From: an uncultured Alteromonadaceae bacterium
Lineage (GTDB): Bacteria; Pseudomonadota; Gammaproteobacteria; Enterobacterales; Alteromonadaceae
DNA: 43,873 nucleotides
Assembly: GCA_947494925.1 (NCBI GenBank)
Contig: CANLWS010000018.1
Coordinates: 1-43,873, forward strand
Direction: 5' to 3'
A program made the translations under genes and the position numbers. The notes beneath the pieces are model-generated. The model was given only the letters and a program-made list of their open reading frames with translations. It made no database searches and was not told the origin of the DNA. This document shows, piece by piece, positions 8,079-16,980 of the stretch (the first letter of the stretch is position 1; each line of letters starts with the position of its first letter).

Positions 8079-10132
8079 TCTGATATTTCTGCTGATAGAT
8101 TGTCGCTACGATAACGTTTAAACCAAGCTAGAATATTGTCTATTTTGGCAATCAGATTGGACGGCCTCCCAGCAATTCCATGTGGCGCTTCGGGCACTCT
8201 GATCATCACTGTATCAATTTTGCGAAGCTTCAGCGCTACGTAATACTGTTCGGTTTCTGATATGGGTGTTCGATGGTCTGCTTCGCCAGTAAGCAACATA
8301 GTGGGTGTGCTGACATTACCAACTAGTGACAAAGGTGAACGCTTCCAATATGCCTCAGGGTCTTCCCAGGGGTAGGCATTAAACCAGTACTTATAAAAAT
8401 AGTTCACGAAATCAGAGGTTAAAACAAAGCTGCCCATATTGATGACAGGTTTTGCTACTACTGCAGCTTTAAATCGGTCTGTTTTGCCCACAATCCATGC
8501 GGTCAGAACACCGCCGCCCGAACCTCCAGTGACAAATAGGTTTTCTTTGTCAATGTAACCCTGTTCAATCACTGCATCCACACCCGACATAAGATCTTCA
8601 TAGTCGTTGCCCGGGTAGGCATGATGAATCAGGTTCCCGAATTCTTCCCCATAACTGGAGCTCCCCCTGGGGTTAGCGTAAAGTACCACGTAGCCCTCTG
8701 CCGCGTAGCGTTGAACCTCGGCTGAGAAGTTAGGCCCGTATGCTGCGAAAGGTCCACCGTGAATTTCCAATATAAAGGGGTATTTCTGTTCTGGGTCGAA
8801 ACCTGGTGGCTTTGCAATCCAGCCTTGGATTTCCCGATTGTCAAAACTCGACTTCCAGCTAATTTCTTCAATCTGGGCCATCTCTTTGTGATCCAGCAGG
8901 TCAGCATTTAACTGGGTCAGAACTCTGACTTTGGCACGCTTCCCTATTGCCAGGTCGGCAGGCCGTCCTGGCGTATTGGTAGTGAGCGCAAAAGTACCAC
9001 TTTCTGAAACTGTAAAACTGCCGCTAGTATAAGGTCTGCCTAAGGTTGTCCCGCCCAAGTTTTCAGCCACATCCGAGACACCGCCTTTGAGGTTAGAGGA
9101 AGCAAGTTTTGTGACGCCTCTGTCATCGTATTGAAAAAACAGCCTGTTGTTGCCCGCCCACATGGGCCCCTGAACCGACCGATCCAGGTCGGCGGTCAAC
9201 ACTGTTGGCTCAGAGCCATCGATATTCATCATATACAATCTGGCGACCTGATACCCCTGGACTTTATCGTCGAAACCAGTAAACGCTATACGCTTGCCGT
9301 TGGGGGAGATAATGGCTTCATTGTCAGGCCCAACCCGCTCGGTCAATCTGGTAAGTGTGCCTTCATCGATGGACACCAGATAGATATCACTTTCGAGGGC
9401 CTGGTATTGCCAATCGTCTTGTCGATTTGTACTAAAGGCTATTTTTTTACTATCAGGAGTCCAGGAAAGAGGTCCGTTGTGGTTGAAGTCCCCTTTGGTA
9501 ATCTGCCGGGCAGTTCCACCTTCTGACGATACAATAAACACGTGGGAATAACCCACTTCGAGAAAGCCTGCTCCGTCAGCCCGATAGATCAACTGATCGA
9601 TCATTTTCACTTGTGGAGCCCAATTTGCGCCTTCAGGTTTAGCCGGAGCACTAACCAGTGGAGATTGTGAAGCCTTAACCTGTTTGGTGAAGGCCAACCA
9701 TTTACCATCAGGTGACCAACTGATAGCGCCCGGAGCAGCCGATAAATTGGTGATCAGAGCCGTTTGCCCTCTGTCCATCCAACGTACATAAAGTTGAGGA
9801 CTACCTTCAGCAGCAGAGATATAAGCCAAACGTTTTCCATCTGGCGACCAGCGAGGTGAGGAATAAGAGTTTCTGTCGGCCAGTACAGGACGATGATTTT
9901 TGCCTTCAATGTCTACTATCCAAAGACTTCCGCGCCCTCTATCTGTCATGATATCCATCGAACGACGCACGTAGACCACCTGCTTTCCATCCGGTGAAAT
10001 TCGAGGATCCTGTGCGTATTCGAGCTCAAAAATATCTGTTGCTTTAAAGTGATCTTCCGCCGCTGTACTGGCGGAGCATAATAGAGCGAAGCTGAATGCT
10101 ATGATTGAGAGTAGCCTGCTGAGTCGAGTCAT
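8075..10132 (-). CDS. S9-family serine peptidase (acylaminoacyl-peptidase/dipeptidyl-peptidase-like)
   Basis: 685 residues with a signal peptide (about 1-24), so exported. The N-terminal half is a beta-propeller of WD40-like/PD40 repeats (recurring ISPDGKQVVY, WSPDGKRLAYIS, WTPDSKKIAFSTN). The C-terminal half is an alpha/beta-hydrolase with ILEIHGGPFAAYG, the nucleophile motif GGSGGG (S538), the acid in GEADHRTP and the histidine in EAPHGI. Family S9 members cleave short peptides or remove N-terminal residues; a role in scavenging peptides in the periplasm is inferred. It lies upstream of, and overlaps, ldhA. The operon starts at this gene, with 146 bp separating it from the divergent helicase start. 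Confidence 0.93.
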   Translation of the reverse strand: MTRLSRLLSIIAFSFALLCSASTAAEDHFKATDIFELEYAQDPRISPDGKQVVYVRRSMDIMTDRGRGSLWIVDIEGKNHRPVLADRNSYSSPRWSPDGKRLAYISAAEGSPQLYVRWMDRGQTALITNLSAAPGAISWSPDGKWLAFTKQVKASQSPLVSAPAKPEGANWAPQVKMIDQLIYRADGAGFLEVGYSHVFIVSSEGGTARQITKGDFNHNGPLSWTPDSKKIAFSTNRQDDWQYQALESDIYLVSIDEGTLTRLTERVGPDNEAIISPNGKRIAFTGFDDKVQGYQVARLYMMNIDGSEPTVLTADLDRSVQGPMWAGNNRLFFQYDDRGVTKLASSNLKGGVSDVAENLGGTTLGRPYTSGSFTVSESGTFALTTNTPGRPADLAIGKRAKVRVLTQLNADLLDHKEMAQIEEISWKSSFDNREIQGWIAKPPGFDPEQKYPFILEIHGGPFAAYGPNFSAEVQRYAAEGYVVLYANPRGSSSYGEEFGNLIHHAYPGNDYEDLMSGVDAVIEQGYIDKENLFVTGGSGGGVLTAWIVGKTDRFKAAVVAKPVINMGSFVLTSDFVNYFYKYWFNAYPWEDPEAYWKRSPLSLVGNVSTPTMLLTGEADHRTPISETEQYYVALKLRKIDTVMIRVPEAPHGIAGRPSNLIAKIDNILAWFKRYRSDNLSAEISE

Positions 10133-10314
10133 GTTTTTGGATCCCTGATTGACGTAATTAACGTTAGAAGATTATTGCAGTACGTTATACTTGTTCTTTG
10201 GCAGAGTTAACTGTACACAAAAACATCTGCATCGCTAACCTTTTCACCTAAAATACGGTATATTCCGCCCGCAATTTTATGTCAGGCATTAACATTTGGA
10301 GCAACAGAAGCATT

Positions 10315-11595
10315 ATGAAGTTTTCGTCACTTGGATTAACAGCAGAATTACAGCAGGCAATTGATTCATGTGGATACGACCAAATGACGCCTGTTCAGCA
10401 GCAAGCCATAGTGCCAGCCAGGCGCGGCAAAGATCTGCTGGTTAATGCCCAAACGGGGACAGGAAAAACGGCAGCATTCGCGCTCCCCATACTGCAACAA
10501 ATGTTGGATAAACCCAAAGACAGACTGCCGGGAAACACCCGAGCTGTGATCCTCACTCCCACCCGCGAACTAGCTGAGCAGCTGGCAGATACCATCAGTG
10601 GTTATGCGCAATTCACCTCTTTGAGTATTGTTGCTTTATACGGTGGTGTAAAAATGGGAGGACAGAAAGCTAAACTGAAGGAGGGCGTTGACATGATCAT
10701 TGCAACGCCAGGTAGACTGCTTGAACATCTTTCTCTTAAGCATATCAGTCTGGCTAATGTTGAGTTCTCAGTGCTTGATGAAGCTGACCGCATGCTCGAC
10801 ATGGGTTTCATTACCGATGTTCAGACATTGCTGGCAGAGACGGCGCAGGACAGACAAACCATGTTATTTTCTGCGACGACTTCCCCTGCCGTAAATGAAT
10901 TGTCTCACAAGATTTTACGCAACCACCAGGAAATAAAAGTCGATGCGATTAATACCACCGCAGAGACCGTCGAACACGTCATCTATCCTGTGGAAGAAGC
11001 GCGCAAGGTTGAACTGTTTCAAAAACTCTTGACTGAACAAAATTGGTTTCAGGTGTTGGTATTTACCAGTACCAAAGATCAGGCAGATCGACTTATGGCA
11101 GGGCTGAAAGCAGCAAAAATCCCCGCCGGTGTATGCCATGGTGATAAACGCCAGGGAGCGAGACGCCGAGCCATAGCTGATTTTAAATCTGCAAAGCTTC
11201 AGGTCCTTATTGCTACGGAAGTGGCAGCAAGAGGTCTGGATATTCGGGACCTGGATTGTGTAGTGAATTTTAACCTGCCTTATCTGCCTGAAGACTATGT
11301 TCACCGTATTGGTCGAACAGGCCGAGCCGGAAAATCCGGACAAGCTATCTCTCTGGTGAGCAGAGAAGAAGAACAGACGGTATCCCGAATTGAGCATCTT
11401 ATCGGAGCGCGAATACGACGAATATTTAAACCCGGATTTGAAGTCAGTAATCGCGAATCCCTTCTGAAAAGTTTGTCCAAACGCCCTCGCCAGGGTAGAG
11501 GCAACAAAGCGTCGGCATCGCAAATCAGTTTGCAAAAAGCCAACAAATCAAAGGCTAAAAACAAATCATCTGGCAAAAAGGCAAGTAAAAAATAA
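10315..11595 (+). CDS. RhlE-type DEAD-box RNA helicase
   Basis: ATP-dependent RNA helicase of 426 residues. Motifs in order are the Q-motif (GYDQMTPVQQQAI), motif I AQTGTGKT, Ia PTRELAEQ, II DEAD, III SAT, V ARGLDI and VI HRIGRTGRAG, followed by a short basic tail rich in Lys and Ser. These place it near RhlE, which acts in ribosome assembly and RNA turnover. An earlier in-frame ATG exists at 10279, but family proteins begin as here (M-F-SLGL) and a GGAG/AGAAG sequence precedes 10315, so the shorter start is preferred. The stop overlaps the start of the phospholipase gene (TAATG), so the two are probably cotranscribed. Confidence 0.93.
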   Translation: MKFSSLGLTAELQQAIDSCGYDQMTPVQQQAIVPARRGKDLLVNAQTGTGKTAAFALPILQQMLDKPKDRLPGNTRAVILTPTRELAEQLADTISGYAQFTSLSIVALYGGVKMGGQKAKLKEGVDMIIATPGRLLEHLSLKHISLANVEFSVLDEADRMLDMGFITDVQTLLAETAQDRQTMLFSATTSPAVNELSHKILRNHQEIKVDAINTTAETVEHVIYPVEEARKVELFQKLLTEQNWFQVLVFTSTKDQADRLMAGLKAAKIPAGVCHGDKRQGARRRAIADFKSAKLQVLIATEVAARGLDIRDLDCVVNFNLPYLPEDYVHRIGRTGRAGKSGQAISLVSREEEQTVSRIEHLIGARIRRIFKPGFEVSNRESLLKSLSKRPRQGRGNKASASQISLQKANKSKAKNKSSGKKASKK

Positions 11596-12578
11596 TGAAG
11601 ATTAATAGACTCATCATCATTTCGTTTTTGGGTGTTGTTTTTCCGGTCGCGGCTCAAGAACAAGGTAATGATGAAGTTCTGTTTGCTTGTATGGCTGACG
11701 CAATGAAAACAGCAAAGCCGGCCACGACTGTTCAGCAGTTGCGCGAACAATGTGAAACTGGAGATAAAACCGCGGTAAGCGAACGCATTTTATTGGAAAA
11801 ACAAGCGTCTTCCAATCGTTTTGCCATTTTGCCTCACAAACCCAATTACGTTTTGCCTGTTACCTATGCAGAAACGAACGCAGAACCTTATGGTGATCTA
11901 CTGCAAGGCAGAGAATTTGACGATATTGAAGCCAAATTTCAGGTTTCACTCAAGTATATTGCCATAGAGGATTTCCTCAGCGACAACTTTGATGTGGAAT
12001 TCGCCTTCACGGCTACCAGTTGGTGGCAAGCCTATAATAGCGATATTTCAGCCCCCTTCAGAGAAACAAATTATGAACCTGAGCTAATATTTAATTATAA
12101 AAAGCCCTGGAATTTTTTTGGTATTCCTGTGGCTAATAGCTACATCTCACTTAATCATCAATCCAATGGTCAGGCGGGCCAATTATCCCGAAGCTGGAAC
12201 CGTGTAATAGGTGGATTGGCCTTTGTGACAGGTGATGTTACCTGGGGATTACGTACATGGTGGCGATTGCCAGAAGATGAAAAAGAATTCCCGAATTCCC
12301 CTGAAGGCGATGACAACCCCAATATAGAAAGGTATCTAGGGTATGGTGAAATCGGTGCGCTCTGGCAAATAGACCGAGGCCATCAACTCGATATTCTGTT
12401 ACGCAATAACCTGCGCAGCGATAACAAAGGTGCCTTGAGACTCGGATGGTCATTCCCACTAAGTAAGAACCTACGTGGTTATGTGGAGTACTTTAACGGT
12501 TATGGTGAAAGCCTGATTTATTATGACCAGCACATCCAACGATTCGGACTAGGCGTCAAGTTAACAGACTGGCTATAG
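11595..12578 (+). CDS. pldA: outer-membrane phospholipase A (PldA/OMPLA)
   Basis: 327 residues with a signal peptide (about 1-20, VAAQE). The C-terminal two thirds form the PldA beta-barrel. The catalytic motif is LNHQSNGQAG with H188 and S190, and N202 sits 12 residues later, matching the H142/S144/N156 triad of E. coli PldA. Other family stretches are HKPNYVLPVTY, FQVSLKY and FTATSWWQAYN. The enzyme hydrolyses phospholipids in the outer leaflet when membrane asymmetry is lost. The segment about 27-75 between the signal and the barrel carries two Cys (C32, C53) that could form a disulfide. Translation is coupled to the helicase gene through TAATG, an unusual pairing. Confidence 0.94.
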   Translation: MKINRLIIISFLGVVFPVAAQEQGNDEVLFACMADAMKTAKPATTVQQLREQCETGDKTAVSERILLEKQASSNRFAILPHKPNYVLPVTYAETNAEPYGDLLQGREFDDIEAKFQVSLKYIAIEDFLSDNFDVEFAFTATSWWQAYNSDISAPFRETNYEPELIFNYKKPWNFFGIPVANSYISLNHQSNGQAGQLSRSWNRVIGGLAFVTGDVTWGLRTWWRLPEDEKEFPNSPEGDDNPNIERYLGYGEIGALWQIDRGHQLDILLRNNLRSDNKGALRLGWSFPLSKNLRGYVEYFNGYGESLIYYDQHIQRFGLGVKLTDWL

Positions 12579-12681
12579 CGGAATAGTCGAATCGAATAGG
12601 GTTGATGCAGGCCGTAAACTTTATTGTTAATAGTTTTTTGACCAATAGCTGCAAACCTGAGATCTACCAGCATTCCAAATT

Positions 12682-12703
12682 AGAGGGCAATTAATTGCCC
12701 TCT
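12682..12703. terminator. perfect palindrome between convergent genes, likely bidirectional terminator
   Basis: A 22-bp perfect palindrome (AGAGGGCAATT and its reverse complement) lies between the ends of pldA and the convergent transporter gene. It can fold as a 9-bp stem with a 4-base loop. There is no T-run on either side, so a termination role is inferred from position. Confidence 0.5.
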
Positions 12704-12761
12704 GCATCGAGAAAATCTGTGGAGTTACTAGTTGAACGTGCTCAGCCCTTGAAGTCACGTT

Positions 12762-14156
12762 CTACATGTCTTCCAATTCCTTACCTTTGGTTTCATGGAC
12801 AAACATGGCTATAAAGACGACAGATACCAACGCACCCAAGGTATAGAAACCATATGCACCTGCGAGTCCAATGCCCGTGAGAAGAACAGGGAAAGACCAG
12901 GTTATCAGGAAATTTGCTATCCACTGCGCAAATCCTGCGATTGCCAGTCCAGAGCCCCTAATCTGATTGGGAAACATTTCGCCTAACATAACCCACATCA
13001 CCGGCCCCCAGGACAAGTTAAAAAAGAACACATACGCAAGGGCCGCCACCAAGGCAACTATTCCTTGATCACCTAAGGTCAGATCACCATTTGCATCAAT
13101 ACCTGAATTGGCAAAGACGTACACCATAGTGCCCAAGGTCACCGCCATACCAAGAGAGCCAATCATCAAAAAAGGTTTACGTCCCAGTTTATCTATCAGG
13201 AACATAGTGATAAACACCGCTCCAATGCTGACTCCACCACTGATTACATTGTTCATCAGCGCATCGGCTTCAGAAAACCCAGCGGCTTGCCACAAAACTG
13301 CGCCATAATAAAAAACCACATTAATACCCACCAGTTGCTGAAATGTTGCTAATCCAATTCCTACCCAGACAATAGGACGAATTTTTTTGGTGGTCTTGTC
13401 CAAAACGTCAGACAGTTTTGGTTGATGGTGATCCTGAGCAAGACTATCTTCTATTTCAGAAACTTTCTGAGCACTGGTGTTGTGCCCGTATAAATTACCC
13501 AGTACTTTTTCTGCTTCTTCTTTGCGTCCACTCATCACCAGATAACGAGGGCTTTCGGGGATCGCAAATAAAGCCACTAAAAATAATGTAGCTGGTATCA
13601 ATTCGATCCAAAACATCCAACGCCAGGCCTGATATCCCATCCAGAATTCAGCTGTGGAAGCACCGGCGAAATCCGCCAACAAATAGTTGCTCACAAAGGC
13701 GGAAAACAACCCGAATATAATAGCGAACTGCTGAATAGTGGTTAAGGTTCCGCGGAAACGTGCAGGGGCAATTTCACTAATATAGGCTGGTGCCATTACA
13801 GATGCAGCCCCTACAGCAAGCCCACCTAAAACACGATAAATGACGAACTCCATAGACCCCGTAGCTACACCGGATCCCCAGGCACTGACAATGAAAAATG
13901 CCGCTGCGGCCATCAGTAAGGGTCTGCGTCCAAATTTATCTGCCAAACGCCCTGCCATGAAGGCACCAACAGCACAGCCTAGTAGCATGCTGGACACATT
14001 GAAGCCAGTACCGGCACTGTCCGAGTTAAAAGCCGCTTGTAATCCATCGACAGTGCCATTTATAACACCACTATCAAAACCAAATAAAAATCCACCTATT
14101 GTGGCAACACAGCTGACCAGAACAATCAGTAGTATGTTTTCTTTTTCCTGAATCAA
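12762..14156 (-). CDS. MFS sugar:proton symporter (sugar porter family, XylE/GalP-like)
   Basis: 464 residues and 12 predicted membrane helices. Sugar-porter signatures are GGFLFGFDSGVINGT in helix 1, GRLADKFGRRPLL in loop 2-3, PESPRYLV after helix 6, QQLVGINVVFYYG in helix 7, DKLGRKPFL in loop 8-9, and a C-terminal HETKGKELEDM. It should import a monosaccharide such as glucose or xylose with a proton across the inner membrane. The likely start is TTG at 14154-14156, with AGGAG 6 bases upstream. It is divergent from a GH3 glycosidase across 297 bp holding a LacI-type operator, so together they probably import and release one sugar. Confidence 0.92.
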   Translation of the reverse strand: MIQEKENILLIVLVSCVATIGGFLFGFDSGVINGTVDGLQAAFNSDSAGTGFNVSSMLLGCAVGAFMAGRLADKFGRRPLLMAAAAFFIVSAWGSGVATGSMEFVIYRVLGGLAVGAASVMAPAYISEIAPARFRGTLTTIQQFAIIFGLFSAFVSNYLLADFAGASTAEFWMGYQAWRWMFWIELIPATLFLVALFAIPESPRYLVMSGRKEEAEKVLGNLYGHNTSAQKVSEIEDSLAQDHHQPKLSDVLDKTTKKIRPIVWVGIGLATFQQLVGINVVFYYGAVLWQAAGFSEADALMNNVISGGVSIGAVFITMFLIDKLGRKPFLMIGSLGMAVTLGTMVYVFANSGIDANGDLTLGDQGIVALVAALAYVFFFNLSWGPVMWVMLGEMFPNQIRGSGLAIAGFAQWIANFLITWSFPVLLTGIGLAGAYGFYTLGALVSVVFIAMFVHETKGKELEDM

Positions 14157-14340
14157 TTACGACTCCTCAGTATTGTTATTTTTGGGAAAAGCATGTCATT
14201 ACTTTTATCACACTATATGTTAATTTCATGTTAAATACCGAATAAGATAAAGCACTTCCTAAATCTGGTAATTTGTGGAAGATGCCCCAAAACAAAGGCA
14301 GAGCAAACAAAAGGACAAGAAACTCGGCTGTTCCCGAACT

Positions 14341-14369
14341 TTGCGAAAAAATAATAATGAAATTAACAT
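14341..14369 (+). promoter_or_regulatory. candidate sigma-70 promoter of the GH3 gene
   Basis: TTGCGA (14341-14346) and TAACAT (14364-14369) are separated by 17 bases and lie just upstream of the operator at 14380-14391. Each box matches the consensus only partly, so this is a reading by eye. Confidence 0.35.
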
Positions 14370-14379
14370 TTGTCGCAAT

Positions 14380-14391
14380 GAAAACGTTTTC
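14380..14391. promoter_or_regulatory. LacI/GalR-family operator
   Basis: GAAAACGTTTTC is a perfect 12-bp palindrome centred on CG, the form recognised by LacI/GalR-family repressors. It sits about 11 bases after the candidate -10 box of the GH3 gene and about 225 bases before the transporter start, so it could repress one or both genes. No LacI-family gene is in the window, so the repressor must be encoded elsewhere. Confidence 0.7.
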
Positions 14392-14453
14392 TCGTTATCG
14401 CTAAACTAGCTGACCAATGCTTTTAAACATCAGGTTAATAAGATAAATCGCCT

Positions 14454-16880
14454 ATGAAGAATATACTCAAACTATCGCGTTTAATAAGGAGAATCGCCGT
14501 GGCCAGCATACCGGTTGTCTGCTTCAACGTAGCCGCTGATTACAAAGACGCCAGTCTGCCAACAGAGCAGCGGGTTAGCGATTTATTATCGCAAATGACA
14601 CTGGATGAAAAAGTTGCTCAGCTGCAGACAATCTGGCAGGTGGGCCGTGAACTGGCGGATGAAAATAATCAATTCGTTGAAGAAAATGCGCGGAAATTAA
14701 TTCCCATAGGTATTGGCCATATCGGACGGCCCAGCGAGAGCAAAGATCCTCTTACCACAGTGAAATACACTAATGCTATTCAGACGTTTCTTGTTGAAAA
14801 AACACGTTTGGGCATTCCTGCAATTTTTCATGAAGAAGCCTTGCACGGGCATGCTGCACCAGAATCCACCAGCTTTCCTCAGGCTATTGCAATGGCGAGT
14901 ACCTGGGATGCCAGTCTGATTGAAAAAATGTATCAGATTAGCGCGGCAGAAGTACGTGCGAGAGGAGGCAACCAGGCATTAACGCCCATTCTTGACGTAG
15001 CCAGAGATGCCCGCTGGGGTCGTATTGAAGAAACCATGGGAGAAGACCCTTACCTCATTACTGAAATGGGGGTATCTGCGGTCAGGGGATTTCAGGGAGC
15101 CCAGGACAACATTCCAGGCAATCGGGTCGCTGCCACATTAAAACACCTGACAGGACACGGGCAACCCACCAGCGGAATGAACATTGCTCCTGCCCCTATG
15201 GGGGAAAGAGAGTTGAGAGAAATATTTCTTCCACCATTTGAAGCCGCAGTAAAACTGGGTAATGTGCGCAGTGTGATGGCTTCCTACAATGAAATTGATG
15301 GTGTACCTTCCCACGCCAGTAAGATGTTACTTACTGACATTTTGCGGGAAGAATGGGGATTTACAGGGACTTTGGTGAGCGATTATTTTGCAATCAACGA
15401 ACTCATCACCCGCCATGGACTGGCCGGTACCAAAGAAAACGCCGCGGCACTGGCCATGCGAGCGGGTGTAGATATCGAAATGCCCGACCGGGATGCTTAT
15501 CCACTACTAACTCAAATGGTTAAATCGGGCCAACTCAAAGAGTCACAGATTGATATTGCTGTTAAACGCGTTCTGTCGGAAAAATTCAGACTGGGACTAT
15601 TTGAAAACCCCTTTACTGAAGAAGAAGGCGTGAACGCCTTTATTGGCAACCCTGAGCATCGTGCTGCTGCTTTAGAAGCGGCAGAAAAAGCCATTGTTCT
15701 GCTGAAAAATGACGGGATCCTGCCTTTGTCTGACTCTGCTTTTGCAAATGTAGCAGTCATTGGCCCCCACGCAGATGAAACTTTACTTGGCGGATACAGT
15801 GACATTCCGAGGCAAACAGTCACCATTTTGGATGGCATCAGAACCCGCCTGAAAGGTAAGGCTAATGTGAAATATGCTCAGGGAACTATGATCACCAAAC
15901 CTATTAGTGAACCTGAAGAAGCATCCGTTAAATCGAAAACTTTTTCTAAGCAACGCTGGAATGCAGATGAAATGCAACTTGCTTCTGCTGAAGATACAAA
16001 GGGAATGTTGCAAGAAGCCATCACCCTTGCCAATAACAGCGACCTGAATATTCTGGTAGTGGGAGGGAATGAAGGAACATCCCGCGAAGCCTGGGCAGAG
16101 AATCACCTTGGAGACCGTACAGACCTGCATATGTTGGGCGAACAACAAGAACTTGTTGAACAGGTGCTGGCCACAGGTAAGCCTACCGTAGTGGTATTAA
16201 GCAATGGTCGACCTTTGACCTTAGGGAGCATCAATGAGACAGCGCCTGCGATCCTTGAGGCCTGGTACCTTGGCCAGGAAACCGGAACTGCTGTTGCTAA
16301 CGTGTTGTTTGGCGATGTAAACCCAGGTGGCAAGCTACCCGTAACCTTTCCCCGCAATGTTGGTCAACTGCCACTCTTTTACAATCATAAACCCTCCGCC
16401 AAGCGCGGCTACCTTTTTGGTGATACGTCGCCACAATATGCCTTCGGACACGGGCTGAGCTACACGCAGTTTAGCTATTCTGATCTAACCATTGATAGCG
16501 AAGACGCAAAAGCGAACGGCAGTGTGAAAGTAAGCTTTACACTGTCAAACACAGGGCAACGGCAAGGCGACGAGGTAGTGCAGTTTTATGTACGTGACGT
16601 TTTTGCTCAGACAACACGCCCTGTTAAGGAGTTAAAGGGATTCAAGCGGATCAACCTAAACGCCGGGCAAAAAGTAGAGGTACACTGGGAACTACCTGTC
16701 AATTTGCTGGCCTACTACGATCTGGACATGCAATACGTTGTTGAGCCCGGCGATATTGAGTTGATGATCGGGAGTTCTTCTCAGGATATTCGCCTGACTG
16801 AAACGTTTTCGGTAAAAGGCCAAATAACCCCCATTTTACCCAGCCAAAAAGCCTTCTTAAGCAAAGTAACAATTAAGTGA
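14454..16880 (+). CDS. glycoside hydrolase family 3 beta-glucosidase/beta-xylosidase
   Basis: 808 residues with an N-terminal signal (about 1-28). The GH3 N-domain (about 60-345) holds VARDARWGRIEETMGEDPYL and the catalytic nucleophile Asp in LVSDYFAI (D310). The GH3 C-domain (about 410-650) follows, and a Fn3-like domain (about 700-770, DEVVQFYVRD...RPVKELKGFKR) closes the protein. The family removes terminal beta-linked glucose or xylose; the VSDYFAINEL form resembles beta-xylosidase/glucosidase members, and the substrate is not settled. The longest family relatives (BglX) are about 765 residues, so length is normal. It is divergent from the sugar symporter and has an operator upstream; periplasmic hydrolysis followed by uptake is inferred. 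Confidence 0.93.
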   Translation: MKNILKLSRLIRRIAVASIPVVCFNVAADYKDASLPTEQRVSDLLSQMTLDEKVAQLQTIWQVGRELADENNQFVEENARKLIPIGIGHIGRPSESKDPLTTVKYTNAIQTFLVEKTRLGIPAIFHEEALHGHAAPESTSFPQAIAMASTWDASLIEKMYQISAAEVRARGGNQALTPILDVARDARWGRIEETMGEDPYLITEMGVSAVRGFQGAQDNIPGNRVAATLKHLTGHGQPTSGMNIAPAPMGERELREIFLPPFEAAVKLGNVRSVMASYNEIDGVPSHASKMLLTDILREEWGFTGTLVSDYFAINELITRHGLAGTKENAAALAMRAGVDIEMPDRDAYPLLTQMVKSGQLKESQIDIAVKRVLSEKFRLGLFENPFTEEEGVNAFIGNPEHRAAALEAAEKAIVLLKNDGILPLSDSAFANVAVIGPHADETLLGGYSDIPRQTVTILDGIRTRLKGKANVKYAQGTMITKPISEPEEASVKSKTFSKQRWNADEMQLASAEDTKGMLQEAITLANNSDLNILVVGGNEGTSREAWAENHLGDRTDLHMLGEQQELVEQVLATGKPTVVVLSNGRPLTLGSINETAPAILEAWYLGQETGTAVANVLFGDVNPGGKLPVTFPRNVGQLPLFYNHKPSAKRGYLFGDTSPQYAFGHGLSYTQFSYSDLTIDSEDAKANGSVKVSFTLSNTGQRQGDEVVQFYVRDVFAQTTRPVKELKGFKRINLNAGQKVEVHWELPVNLLAYYDLDMQYVVEPGDIELMIGSSSQDIRLTETFSVKGQITPILPSQKAFLSKVTIK

Positions 16881-16888
16881 CCTAGGGC

Positions 16889-16921
16889 ATACCCGGTCGG
16901 ATAATTTATCTGACCGGGTAT
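16889..16921 (+). terminator. strong hairpin after the GH3 gene
   Basis: ATACCCGGTC (16889-16898) pairs perfectly with GACCGGGTAT (16912-16921), and the loop can extend the stem with GATAA/TTATC. It starts 8 bases after the GH3 stop. There is no T-run after it, so it may be a stability hairpin or an atypical terminator. Confidence 0.55.
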
Positions 16922-16980
16922 CCTATCTTCCACATAATCCAGTACAATACTCGCAGAAACTAACTTCACAGCGAGTCAAC

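Noticed and set aside
9131-9526. 131-codon plus-strand open frame
   Set aside because: It is antisense to the propeller part of the S9 peptidase gene and shows no family features.
10915-11535. 206-codon minus-strand open frame
   Set aside because: It lies wholly within the DEAD-box helicase gene, whose motifs are unmistakable, has no ribosome-binding site, and reads as a Cys/Phe/Arg-rich shadow.
11301-11750. 149-codon minus-strand open frame
   Set aside because: It spans the helicase-pldA junction on the opposite strand and resembles no protein family.
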